Below are positions 9,002-17,833 of a stretch of 22,678 nt of DNA, piece after piece. The stretch is taken from contig BFEA01000131.1 of NCBI GenBank assembly GCA_003427395.1, positions 1,232,045-1,254,722 on the forward strand. Reading direction: 5' to 3'. The position numbers and the translations under genes are program-made. Each line of letters starts with the position of its first letter. Within the stretch, counting starts at the first letter, position 1. This stretch comes from Chara braunii (lineage: Eukaryota > Streptophyta > Charophyceae > Charales > Characeae). The notes below the pieces were generated by a model, which did no database searches, was not told the origin of the DNA, and saw only the letters and a list, made by a program, of their open reading frames with translations.

Positions 9002-9270
9002 CTACAACCCTATATTTTTATTTTTATTTTTTGACGTTTAAATATATTTTTAAAAAATCAAAAACATAAACACACAATGAAAAAAAGCAAAAACTAAAAT
9101 GAAATGAGTGTTTTTTTTTTGGGTTTCACACATATTTTTTAAGGGCTAAAACAAAAACAAAAAAACAAATAAAAATATAGGGTTGTAGATCTTTCAAAGA
9201 TGTACAACATTTTTTTATTATTATTATTTTTTAGAACTTCGGGTATTTTTAAGAAAATCAAAACCATAAA
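9002..9270. repeat. Nested inverted and direct repeats inside the hAT-like element
   Basis: A perfect 22-bp inverted repeat pairs 9002-9023 with 9167-9188. A diverged direct repeat of about 24 bases links 9047-9070 and 9246-9270, about 200 bases apart. Confidence 0.75.
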
Positions 9271-9599
9271 AAGCAAATAAAAAAAGGAAAAAAAGACACA
9301 CACACACACAGAATTGGGCCTGTAGCAGATTGCATGAGTCTGGCGTCCGAAGTTCCCGTATGACATGGTTCGTCCGCCTCTGCTTCTATTAGGGCTGGGA
9401 GGTTGGCCCAACCCTGGTGCTTGTCACTGCTGTGTGGTCCAAGTTGCCCTCAATACTGGTAGGGTGATGGTCCTGAGTGCTGGTCACACTGAGGTAGGAT
9501 AGTAGGGACAGGGGGTGCCTCCCAGCCGTGTTGGCTGAAGACCTTACTGATACAGACTAGGAGGATCCAACTGACTATCTCAGTTGGTTGGCATCGAGA

Positions 9600-9677
9600 G
9601 TGCCATAGGCGGGGATTGAACCCACAACCTCTTGAATGCCACTTGCGTGCCTAACAAACTGAGCTAGGCCGCTGGAC
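9600..9677 (-). repeat. tRNA-like sequence, possibly the head of a SINE
   Basis: On the minus strand GGCCTAGCTCAGTTTGTTAGG resembles a tRNA D-arm/A box and GGTTCAATCCCC is a good B box, about 35 bases apart. The acceptor ends pair only partly (CCA/TGG and GGC/GCC with mismatches in between), and no clean anticodon stem is seen. A tRNA pseudogene or tRNA-derived SINE head is more likely than a working tRNA. It shares GCCTAGCTCAGT with the SINE at 17986. Confidence 0.6.
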
Positions 9678-10168
9678 GAAGCCCATATTCTTGGATCGCA
9701 AGAGGGAAAAAAAAAAAAAAGAAAAGAAAAAAACCTGAAAAACGAATAGCAAGCTACTGAGGGCTGTACTGCCCCACACGTGGCCAGGAAAAATGACATT
9801 TCAAGCTCTAAACTACTAGCAGTGTATCTACCTATGTTCTACGAGATTCATGCTCATTTTGCACATTTGGTCAGAGTTGAGTCCACAACTCTCGTGGCAA
9901 AGGTAAGAACGTTTTTTTTTTTTTTTCCCTTTTCTTAGCAAGCCCTGCCAACGAGGTAGGGCAGTCCGTTCTAGATTTTCGTTACTTGGTAACAAACAGC
10001 AGAATGCTTGGATACTGTATTTCTGGGAAGATGCAGTAGAAGAGAAAAAAAAAAAAAAAAAACCATACCCAAATCACCCGCCCAAACCCATATCGCCCGC
10101 CCCCAGTTTTCAACGGGAAAAAACTCTATCCCTCAAAAGGGAAACAATGGACACACACCAACAATCAT

Positions 10169-10169
<1 letters not shown>

Positions 10170-10214
<45 letters not shown>
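10170..10214. repeat. (CA)n microsatellite
   Basis: Uninterrupted CA dinucleotides, within a wider CA-rich tract reaching about 10326. It produces artefactual His/Thr open frames. Confidence 0.95.
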
Positions 10215-10216
<2 letters not shown>

Positions 10217-10690
10217 ACAAGCACACACATACACAAACACACGCGCATACATACATATTCATGTACATTCACACTCTCACGTGCAGGCACACACATACAC
10301 ACATACGCGCACACACAGCACACATAACTGGGGTGTTGGGGGTTGGGGGATGTGGGGGCGGATGGGTTAGAGGGCTTCCGGGTTGGTTTGGGGACTGGTG
10401 CCGGGGGGTTGGTGAGTGGCGGTTTGCAGGCTGGTCGGTGTTGGTCTAATTCGGTGGTATTAGAGGTGCTTCAGGGTTGGGGGAATTTTTTTATTTTTAT
10501 TCTTTTTTATTCTTTTTTTTTTTTTTGCCTAGGGCCACGTGTTTCGGACCCCGCACATCAATTCCATTTTTCCGAAAAGCGTGGGAGCGACCCATTTTCG
10601 TGTTTAACGGGAATTCAACGGGATTTTTTCGAATTTAACGGGATTCAACGGGAGTTTAATTCCCCCGTTCCCCGTTAAAAAGACACACAG

Positions 10691-10698
10691 TGGTTCAT
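10691..10698 (+). repeat. 8-bp target duplication, right copy (TGGTTCAT)
   Basis: Matches 8827-8834; see the hAT-like element. Confidence 0.85.
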
Positions 10699-11190
10699 CA
10701 CCTCAGCCTGACCATTGACTTCAGGATGCCGACACGATGTCATATCCAGACGAGAATGAAGGTAATCCTTGAAGTAGGATTGTCATTCATTGCTGCAAAC
10801 ATGGGATCTCGGTCACTGACTATCGAGGTGGGTGGTCCATGATTTGTGACGCACCTGTCAGCAAAAGCCGCTTGTACGGTTAAGACACGGGCTTCGACTG
10901 GTAAGGGGATGAACTCTGCATATTTGGAGAACCGGTCCACACACACCAGAACCTGACGCATACCATGTGGCGTGGTTCTGCCCAAATATGTGAAATCAAT
11001 AGACACAGATTGTGCAGGTGCCTCAGGGACAGGAAGTGGATGGAGTAGGCCAAGGGGAGGTCTACGCACGACCTTATTCCGCTGGCATAACTCACAGGTT
11101 TCCACATAGTGCAGCATGTCACTCGTCATCTCTTTCCAGAAGAAGCGTTGCGACAGGGCTGCATACGATTTACGCACGAGCATCATAACA
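10691..11190 (-). pseudogene. Integrase zinc finger and catalytic core, N-terminal part (broken)
   Basis: QRFFWKEMTSDMLHY then CELCQRNK is the second half of the integrase HHCC zinc finger; its His part is damaged near 11180-11195. SVSIDF carries the first catalytic Asp, IVSDRD the second, and HPEVNGQAEV near 10700-10725 the Glu. The last segment lies in a different frame from the preceding one, so a frameshift sits near 10775. Spacing fits a D,D-35-E integrase, which joins element cDNA to host DNA. The coding sequence is then cut by the hAT-like insert. Confidence 0.87.
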
Positions 11191-11490
11191 CTTAAACATA
11201 AAGAGTGTTCTGAGCTTGCAATCAGAAGGGATCCACAAGCGTTCTTCACGTTTGCTGCATGCGTACAACAGACTTGAAACCAGGGTATAACCAGGTTCAG
11301 AGGCAGAATCAGCCTGCAGATTCCTTACAATGGGTCCAAAAATCGGATCCTGTGGCAGCAAGCGGCGAATGGTCTGACACGTCCTTTCTCCAAAAGAATG
11401 AGGAAAGGAGATTAAGAAGAGTGCATCAGGTCTACGTGAGAGGGCATCTGCCGCTGATGGAGGGTCCCTTCCTTCCTGCAGAAGGATCCT
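11170..11490 (-). pseudogene. RNase H end and linker of Ty3/gypsy pol
   Basis: AADALSRRPD is the hallmark end of the Ty3/gypsy RNase H domain (consensus ADALSR). It is followed by a linker ending near LWIPSDCKLRTLF, the usual lead-in to the integrase zinc finger. Nothing of RT or the RNase H catalytic residues precedes it; gag sequence begins instead. Confidence 0.8.
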
Positions 11491-12022
11491 GAACCCGAAG
11501 TCTGGCCTCAAAGTTCAGTGCTGCCTGGAAGAAGGATCTCCAATCCTTATACTCTTTAGTGAACAAGCCTACTAAGTAGTCTGAGGGAGCCGCCCTGGTG
11601 AAATGAATGAGCTGGTCTTCCTCAGTCATTTCTAACCCAGGGGTGGAGGTCAGAGTCTCAAAAGTACTGTATAGTTTAGACAAGGAGCTTTCCCATTTTC
11701 GCTGACCGATCTGCATCAGCTTATCAACGGCCTTCCTGGCCTGCTCCTTGTCCCTGAATCTTTCCTCCAGGGCCCTTCGAAATCCCTCCAAACCTACGTT
11801 GCAAGCCCACTCCATCATCTTCATGTGCTGCCACATGGAGGTAGACGTACACCATTTCAGTGCAGCCTTCTCCAGCCGACCAAGCACATTGCTGATCTTC
11901 ACTCGTTCATCACAGGCGAACCCACCCAGGTAGGTTCTCTGTGCAGCAGTCCAGTCTGTCACATCCACCTTCGGGTCCTTGCTTGAGAACATGGGTGGAC
12001 GTGTCAGCTTGGTTTGCAGCAC
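11490..12022 (-). pseudogene. gag core domain of the Ty3/gypsy element
   Basis: The frame reads DWTAAQRTYLGGFACDE, AALKWCTS, FRRALEERFRDKEQARKAVD and FTRAAPSDYLVGLF, the pattern of the retrotransposon gag (capsid) domain with its conserved Trp and Phe positions. It opens at a GTG-like codon, so the original start lies upstream in another frame. No zinc knuckle follows, because the frame runs straight into the RNase H end (deletion). Confidence 0.78.
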
Positions 12023-12129
12023 ATCGCCTGGTGAGGGAACAAAGGAAGATCGAGAATGAGTGGGGATGGGGATTTGGGTGGTTGTTGTGGTTGTGGGATA
12101 ATAACAGGAGTAGGTCTCTTGGGGGAAGG

Positions 12130-12519
12130 TTCAGGAGAGAGAGAGAGAGTTTGGCAAGGATACGATCAACCTTGGAACCCAGATCATCAAGCTTACACTC
12201 TATGGCAGACTGTCTCCAAGGCTGATATCCGGTCATCCCAGTTGGTAAAATAAGATCTGTTTAGTTTGTCCTGAAGGACAATCATCTCTGTCACAGTTTT
12301 ATTGTACCCATTGACAGTACCACTCTCCTGAATCTTTCCCAGTTCTACCAGGAGCTCCTTTCTCCTGGTTTCCTCCGCAGTTGCCTGCTCGTTCGGCTCC
12401 TTCTCTTCCTGTAACCTTTTCAGCACAGCAGCCTTAGCCTCAAACTCTTTCAGAGCTTGCTGCAGCGCCTGATCCAGCTTTGAGAGAGGGGGCTGTGACG
12501 ATTCCCCTTTCTCAGGCAT
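12130..12519 (-). pseudogene. gag N-terminal coiled-coil segment
   Basis: The minus frame from ATG at 12519 (MPEKGESSQPPLSKLDQALQ) is rich in Lys, Glu, Gln and Leu, with a heptad-like pattern consistent with a gag coiled coil. It hits a stop near 12193. The expected continuation (ECKLDDLGSKVDRILAKLS) is in a neighbouring frame from about 12205, so a frameshift is inferred. A CT repeat follows. Confidence 0.65.
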
Positions 12520-12544
12520 GATGCCTGAGGTTAGTACCCAACAA

Positions 12545-12983
12545 CGACAGATAGATAGAGAAAGTCAGAAGTGGAGGTCAATAGCAACTAAGATTCCCTT
12601 CAGGAGTGTCCTAGTCGTCTGTCACCTGACTGGAAGTGGAATTGTGGTTAGATGAGTAAGCGAATAGTTAGTCTCAGCAGACTGCTTAAGGGGCAGACTC
12701 AGTTTAGGGTACACCCAATAAAGACCATTTCACGATTTTCCATTCACTACCCTGACTCCCCAATCAGATGCAATTCTCTGAACTTGGCTTTGAGTGACTG
12801 ATAGAGTGCAATCTAGGACTAATTAGTATAGATTAGTAATACAACAGAGTGATAATTACCCACATACAGGGAGAATAGCAGACCCAAGGGAATACGATTT
12901 ACTGGAGCTATTTTTAGCCTGCCACAGACTTCTTCCTCACTGTTTGACCCCGGCAGTCATACCCTGGGTATGGCGCTGTCACA
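12545..12983 (-). repeat. Candidate 5' LTR of the Ty3/gypsy element
   Basis: Lies immediately upstream of gag on the same strand, where an LTR is expected. On the minus strand it could begin with TGTGACAGCGCC at 12983. No second copy is visible at the other end, so the LTR identity and boundaries are guesses. No other gene is visible here. Confidence 0.3.
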
Positions 12984-13025
12984 GTTTGCACTGTACTGCA
13001 CTCAAAACTTCAATACTGACTTTGT

Positions 13026-13104
13026 GATTTCACACAGGTACAAAAGACTGAATTGCGATTTCACACAGGTACAAAAGACTGAATTGCGATTTCACACAGG
13101 TGCA
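13026..13104. repeat. 31-bp tandem repeat, about 2.5 copies
   Basis: Blocks starting 'gatttcacacagg' at 13026, 13057 and 13088, with 'tacaaaagactgaattgc' completing the first two units. The units are essentially identical. Confidence 0.92.
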
Positions 13105-13860
13105 TGACGGTTACCCGTCAAGATTGGGCATGGGCCCGATATGCTGAGCTGTCCACCCAAACTTATTGTGGCAACATGCAGGATCCGATCCAAAAAGTTG
13201 AGCGGATCTTGCTCAGAAATAGAGATCAGGGAAGGTGTCGTTATTAATGCTTTTATGTGGGGCCTTTCAGAGAGGATCACAAGCCACCTCGGTCCCCAAC
13301 CCAAGGAGCTGAAGACTTACCACAAAATGGCGCTCGAGGCTTCCAAGTTAGACTCTGCACTGCAGTTCGCTGAAGGGACAACGGTGCCCAGGAGGCTGAA
13401 GGCCAGCGACGGGTTCATTCCTGTGCATGAGAGGAACACCCAACGATATTAGAGCAAGGTATACCCTGCAGTTACTGAAGGGCTGGCATACTTCAGTGGC
13501 AACAGCAGTGGTGAAAGTTCGGAGGATGGGAGAGAACAGAACCCCCAACGGAGATGAGAGGCCAACCTCTAGACTGCAGGGCGAGCAGAAAAAGACAGTC
13601 CTTTCCGCATTGCATGACTTAACAAAAGCGGTGAGATGAAAATAGGCATCGCAACGGCAAGAGGCATTGAGACAATAGAGTGGGGAAAATCATGTCCTAG
13701 TGGGAGGAAACAAAGCATGAGTACCGGTTTAAGACAAGATTGGAGCGATACAGGACACATACATGGACACAATACATCGACAACATACATAATGACCTGT
13801 GAGAGATGTGGCTGCTGGGGACACTTAGAGCAAGAAGATCGCTAAAAGAATAGGCCCATC
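13105..13860 (+). pseudogene. gag remnant of a second Ty3/gypsy element, plus strand
   Basis: VVINAFMWGLSERITSHLGP then a LEASKLDSAL-like stretch (about 13230-13355) matches the late part of retrotransposon gag, where a 'GL...i...l' pattern is usual. ARYAELSTQTYCGNMQDPIQ-like text just upstream is in another frame. Around 13798-13822 a CERCGCWGH motif looks like the first half of a CCHC zinc knuckle; the final Cys is not at its expected place. There are several stops and frame changes. The orientation is opposite to the element at 8052-12519. Confidence 0.65.
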
Positions 13861-14340
13861 AGATGGTGCAGCCCCATCCACACACGTTGGGGAGAACAAT
13901 TTTGCAACTTGCAGAGCGCCTGGTCCTCCCACCTCCCTATTCAAATTGGCCAAGGCTGCAAGCGCCCGCCAGGAGGAGCAAGCAGCAAGGAGATGCAAAC
14001 TGCCGTAGAAATCACAACGATGGAGAAGAAGAGAGCAGGAGCCTATGTAGCGAATCCAATGTATTCTCAGCTCATAGCAGACCTGGAGGCACATCGTTGA
14101 AAAAAAAACAGAGTCGAAACTTTTCTAGTTGGACGAATGTGGGCGCTCTTGTAGTGGCTCGTACGTTTCCTAAAATTGTGGCTTGTTAACAGGCACAACT
14201 TTAGGAAGTACTGCTGGTTTAACAACGGCTTATGCATGGCAGAGGGGTTTGCTATTCGTAGAAAGCAAGGACGTGCAAATATTTTGCATGCCACAACGGA
14301 TGAGGGTGAACATGCTTGGTCAATAACACAACACTCAAAG
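13861..14340 (+). other. Decayed interior of the second Ty3/gypsy remnant
   Basis: No protease, RT or RNase H motif is recognisable between the gag remnant and the integrase zinc finger. The normal distance would be several kilobases, so most of pol is deleted. It contains an imperfect 14-bp-stem hairpin at 14167-14207. Confidence 0.4.
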
Positions 14341-14490
14341 AGTCAAAAGGCATTCTCGTTTCAAGAAGACATAATGTAAAGGTTCTATTGGCCTTTCATG
14401 AGGAATGATGCAGAGGAATATGTCAATACCTGTGCTGTTTGCCAACAAACAAAAAGTCGAAGTCATCGACCCCGTGGATTTCTGCAACAA
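14341..14490 (+). pseudogene. Integrase zinc-finger remnant, plus strand
   Basis: RFYWPFMRNDAEEYVNTCAV then CQQTKSRSHRPRGFLQQL is the Cys half of a Ty3/gypsy integrase HHCC finger and its linker. An in-frame TAA precedes RFYWPFM, and the His half is not recognisable. Similarity ends soon after LQQL; the catalytic core is missing. Confidence 0.82.
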
Positions 14491-16200
14491 TTGCATGAGT
14501 GGGTTGCCGGTATTGAAGGACAGAACAACAGTCCCTCCCTATCATGGAACCGTTTTCCAAGTTTATCAGGCTCATACCTATGCAGAAACGACATTCTTCA
14601 GCAAAGGAAGTGGGTGAGTTATTCTGGGCAGCAGTGGTACTGGTATCACATCTGCCTGAACTGTGGCTGGCCAGTCCTTATATTGACTTGGACTGAGCCT
14701 GAACTCTTCCCAGCCTCTGCTTCCTTCGGCTTGACTTGGTACTGGTACCACATCCCCACGGCCTGTTTGCTTCAGAATGTCGAGGCCTGGTGCTTCCCTG
14801 AATTTTCCCTTGGTGTGCTGCTCCTTGGGCCTGTCAGTCACGACTTTTCATCTGTGGGATATGCCTCTTCGCCCTTGAGACATAACCTTTGCCTGTAGAA
14901 TATGTCCTTTGACTTCCAGGCTACTGGGTGCACGGCCTCCAGGCCCAGGCAGACCCAGGCTGCTCGTGAGGAGGGCGGCACTTTCCATTCAGGAAAGTGC
15001 CTCGCCCAGGGCATCTCATTCTGGCGGCGAGCAACTTGGCGACCACGCTGCTGGGTTGCTCGCCAGAGGGCACATGAGGGAGCTAGAGGTGGAAGAAGTG
15101 GTGCTGCGGGGGGAGAGGGGCGCACGACAGCCATATCCAGGCTGGCCGGGCGCGTGCTGGTATGGGCGATGGTGGTCTTTGGGTGACGGGGAGGCACATT
15201 GTGGGAAGACGGGGATGAGAGAGAGAGGAGACGAGACACCTACCGGGTGTATGCGGCAGTCTGCATTGATGACGTCGTCGCGTACATTGGTCTTCAGCTT
15301 GAAGTGATTCCTGTTGCATGTCGTAGATGTAGGATAGCATCGGCGCTGCATACGATAGAGGCTAGGCGCTGAGTGCCAAAAGAGGAGTGACATTGGATAC
15401 TGTGTTGGTGGTGGTGAGAAGGGCTGACATTTACATCTGAGTTCATTGTATTGCTCTTATTTGGCTTGTACCTCTGTGCATTGTGCTTTCTGCTTTCTGC
15501 GTGGGACACAACTATCTGGCTTTCAATTTGGATTTCTGTCTATCGCTCTCGCTCATTTTCCTTGCAATTAAAGAAAGAAAAAAAACAAAAAACAGCTGGA
15601 GCCACATGGCAGACGCTAATAGATGTGGACTGTCTAAATTCAAAAAAAAACAAAAAAAAACAATGGCAGATGCTCGCAGAATCACTCACGTTGGAAAATG
15701 GCCTCTTGCAAACATGTCCACGCCGCCTCCACATCTTTCTCTTCTGAAATGCACCCTCGAAAATCCTCCTTCAACTGCTCCTGAGTCAATTATTGGAGAA
15801 AGCACAAGAAAAACCAAAAAGAATCACAATCACTGCAAAGCGAAGGAAGAGCACAGAAGGAAGAGAAGAGAATGCAAACAGGAAAAAAGGAGGGACCAGG
15901 AGACGAAGAAAATCAAGGAAACAACAAGACCAAAGAACTAGGCAGCGGATATCTACCCCCACGCTCCCTCCCGAGTCCCAACCCTTCCCATGCGTTCCAT
16001 GCCCATACCCTGCCCCGCCCCCCCCCCGAATGCCCCGGCAGGCTCTCTGCTTCATCCGGGTTGCCCGGGCAGATAACTCCAGACAGGATCCAGCCAAATG
16101 GGTCTATCCTGTCCAGACAGGTCATTTCTGGGCCAAAAAAAAAAAAAACAGAACCAAAAAAAATTCTTAAGAAAGTTGAAAGAAACATTAATTTTGGAAT
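14491..16200. other. Anonymous sequence with small hairpins and A-rich tracts
   Basis: A 'tggtactggta-cacat' motif occurs twice (14635-14651, 14738-14754). Two hairpins lie at 14977-15001 and 15020-15067. From about 15560 to 16160 the sequence is A-rich low complexity. The open frames on both strands show no family resemblance. Confidence 0.4.
14977..15001. repeat. Perfect 10-bp-stem hairpin
   Basis: GGCACTTTCC and GGAAAGTGCC separated by five bases (attca). Confidence 0.85.
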
Positions 16201-16430
16201 ATGTTGCAGAGAATTGTAATGCGAACTACTGTTGAGTGAGGATAATCTCCAAATTCCGAATAGAAATATAGAACTGAACAAATAAATATCCCTATACTCT
16301 TAAAGGAAAGACTGGTCCAGTGAGGAGGGCGGCTGCCGCTCAAAGTTACTGCACAGCGCCGTTTTCACGACTTTCCGTTACCTGAGGTAGTGGCGGTAGC
16401 TTCTTGAAATGAAAACCATTGGACAAAATA
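16201..16430. other. Sequence next to the mitochondrial rRNA fragment, origin unclear
   Basis: No gene recognised. It may still be mitochondrial, since the rRNA piece has no clear break here, but I could not align it to the next part of the LSU rRNA. Confidence 0.3.
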
Positions 16431-16712
16431 TACAGGGCTATCACCTTCTCTGGCAAGACTTTCCAATCTTTTCTAATTTGCTTGGATGGTATTTAGAGCC
16501 TAATCCGCGTTCGCTCGCCACTACTAACGGAGTCTCGGTTGATGTGCTNTCCTTTAGCTACTTANATGTTTCAGTTCGCTANGTCAACTTCGTTGCGGTT
16601 TCCCGATAGGAAATCCATGGATCAAAGAGAGCTTCTCCCCATGGCGTTTCGCCTTTCATTGCGTCCTTTCTTTCTCAATGCCAAGGCATCCACCCAATGC
16701 ANTATTTTGGAT
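16431..16712 (-). pseudogene. rnl: Mitochondrial large-subunit rRNA 5' fragment (NUMT)
   Basis: On the minus strand the order of conserved LSU 5' segments is intact: GGATGCCTTGGCATTGAG, a GGACGCAATGAAAGGCGAAA-like region, GATTTCC..GGGAAACC, GAACTGAAACAT-TAAGTA, ATCAACCGAGACTCCGTTAG, AGTAGTGGCGAGCGAACG, then CCAGAGAAGGTGATAGCCCT. This is domain I of a bacterial-type 23S rRNA; details (ATGCCTTGGC, GTTAGTAGTGGCG) are of the plant mitochondrial and not the plastid type. Everything after about position 320 of the rRNA is missing. Four single N bases lie inside (16549, 16565, 16582, 16702). In nuclear context this is a fragment, not a working rRNA gene. Confidence 0.85.
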
Positions 16713-17395
16713 ATAGCAGGGCCCTTCGCTACTTCTCACTTTTGTTTTATATCATATCATAGACTGATAGAGCCTAAGGTGGCACGCCCGTCAGTCAGGG
16801 CGTGCCGTATGTGTTCGTCGGGCCTTATGGCGACACGATAACAACTATAAGACAGATAGAATTCAATTTGATTGAATTGATGATTCACTCACTGAACTGG
16901 TGCGCTTTTTTTCGATTCTGAGCGGAGTAAAGCGACATGCATGGTGTACGATAGATATCCATCGCCTAGTTTTGCCCCACCATCGGCCTGAGAAACATGC
17001 TGAGGTCCCACCTCCTTCTTGAGTGGGGGAGCGAGCGCCTTCGTGCTCAGGCACCTCAGCATCCAGGTGGCCCCTAACTCATCTCCACGCCACTTTACTT
17101 CTTCACCTTTAACCCAAAGACAACTACTCAACCATCTTGCCATGCATTTCTTATGGACCTATCACTTCGCTCGTACTCCTACATCGGAGAGACCAATCCT
17201 GACTGCCCAGCCAGTCCAGGTTGAATGTCACGAAGGAAGGAAGGCAGCAGCGCCAGCAGAAGCAGTGGGAGAGCTTGCTATGGCGGTGGGAGTGTGGCCG
17301 ACAGTACCGAGAAGGAGATAATAAGTTATTTCATGTTCTCATACAAAGAATCCGAGTACGGAGGCACTAACACCGAGACTTCTACTTCTCACGTA
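16713..17395. other. Flank of the rRNA fragment, possibly also mitochondrial
   Basis: The first part would lie upstream of rnl in mitochondrial DNA and includes a perfect hairpin (16781-16806). Open frames near 16889-17143 (minus) and 17019-17321 (plus) show no recognisable domain. The right end of the insert could not be placed. Confidence 0.35.
16781..16806. repeat. Perfect 9-bp GC-rich hairpin
   Basis: GGCACGCCC and GGGCGTGCC with the 8-base loop GTCAGTCA. It lies just upstream of the rnl 5' end on the rnl strand, and is possibly a mitochondrial intergenic hairpin. Confidence 0.85.
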
Positions 17396-17590
17396 TCAAG
17401 GGTGATTGCTGACGTGGCTACTCCGTATTTGCAGATCAATTATTCCTTGCTGGCGTGGCAGCCCTGCACATGACGTGTGATTGCCGATGTGGGTACCCCT
17501 CTTTTGCAGATAACTGCCATGGCAATCGTTTGCTGACGTGGCTACCAGTATGACCTGGCAGATTCTTACGGACGTAATATTTGAATTTGT
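17396..17590. repeat. Degenerate short tandem repeat
   Basis: 'gattgctgacgtggctact', 'gattgccgatgtgggtaccc' and 'gtttgctgacgtggctacc' start at 17404, 17479 and 17528, the first two followed by a 'tttgcagat' block. Confidence 0.6.
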
Positions 17591-17833
17591 GCTCTGTATT
17601 TGATACTGGTAAAGGGGGGAAATTAAAGCAAAGTCACTCTATATGAGAAAGGGGCAGTGGGAGACTTGAGCCTGCTGGTGATCTGTAGACCTATCCTTTG
17701 AATAGAGTCAAGTAGGGAGCAGAGGAATTGAAATACCGTAGGATATTACTATATGCAAGAAGAGAGGCCAAGGAAGTCCCCGTTTCAACATGCAACAAGA
17801 AAGATAAATTAAATGCACCTAACCTACCAACAC

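Larger units (their letters stand above)
8835..10690. mobile_element. hAT-like non-autonomous DNA transposon, 1856 bp
   Basis: The insert is bounded by perfect 9-bp terminal inverted repeats CTGTGTGTC...GACACACAG and an 8-bp target duplication TGGTTCAT, and it lies inside the integrase of the Ty3/gypsy element. The last 100 or so bases at each end are rich in short motifs in both orientations (ATTCAACG, TTTAACGGG, CCCGTTAAA), like the subterminal binding sites of hAT elements. An 8-bp duplication with short inverted ends favours hAT, while P, Merlin or Mutator-type origin is not excluded. No transposase is recognised inside; the content is A/T-rich low-complexity sequence, a tRNA-like block and a CA microsatellite. 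Confidence 0.8.
8052..12519 (-). mobile_element. Decayed, internally deleted Ty3/gypsy retrotransposon (chromovirus type)
   Basis: Reading on the minus strand the order is gag coil, gag core, the end of RNase H, integrase zinc finger, integrase core, GPY/F-like module and chromodomain. This order and the terminal chromodomain identify a Ty3/gypsy chromovirus. Protease, reverse transcriptase and most of RNase H are absent because gag joins directly to the RNase H end near 11470-11500. Frameshifts and a stop break the rest, and a hAT-like transposon interrupts integrase. It cannot move by itself. Confidence 0.88.

Noticed and set aside
9600-9677. A functional tRNA gene
   Set aside because: A and B boxes are present, but acceptor and anticodon stems do not pair properly.
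10008-10449. Open frames rich in His and Thr
   Set aside because: They are translations of a CA microsatellite inside the hAT-like element.
12545-12983. Firm LTR annotation
   Set aside because: Position and a TG start fit, but no second copy, clear primer-binding site or matching end was found; kept only as a low-confidence candidate.
14838-15239. 133-codon minus frame and overlapping plus frames
   Set aside because: GC-rich region open in several frames at once, no recognisable family, and overlapping hairpins.
15483-15941. 152-codon Lys-rich plus frame
   Set aside because: A-rich low complexity; composition alone explains the open frame.
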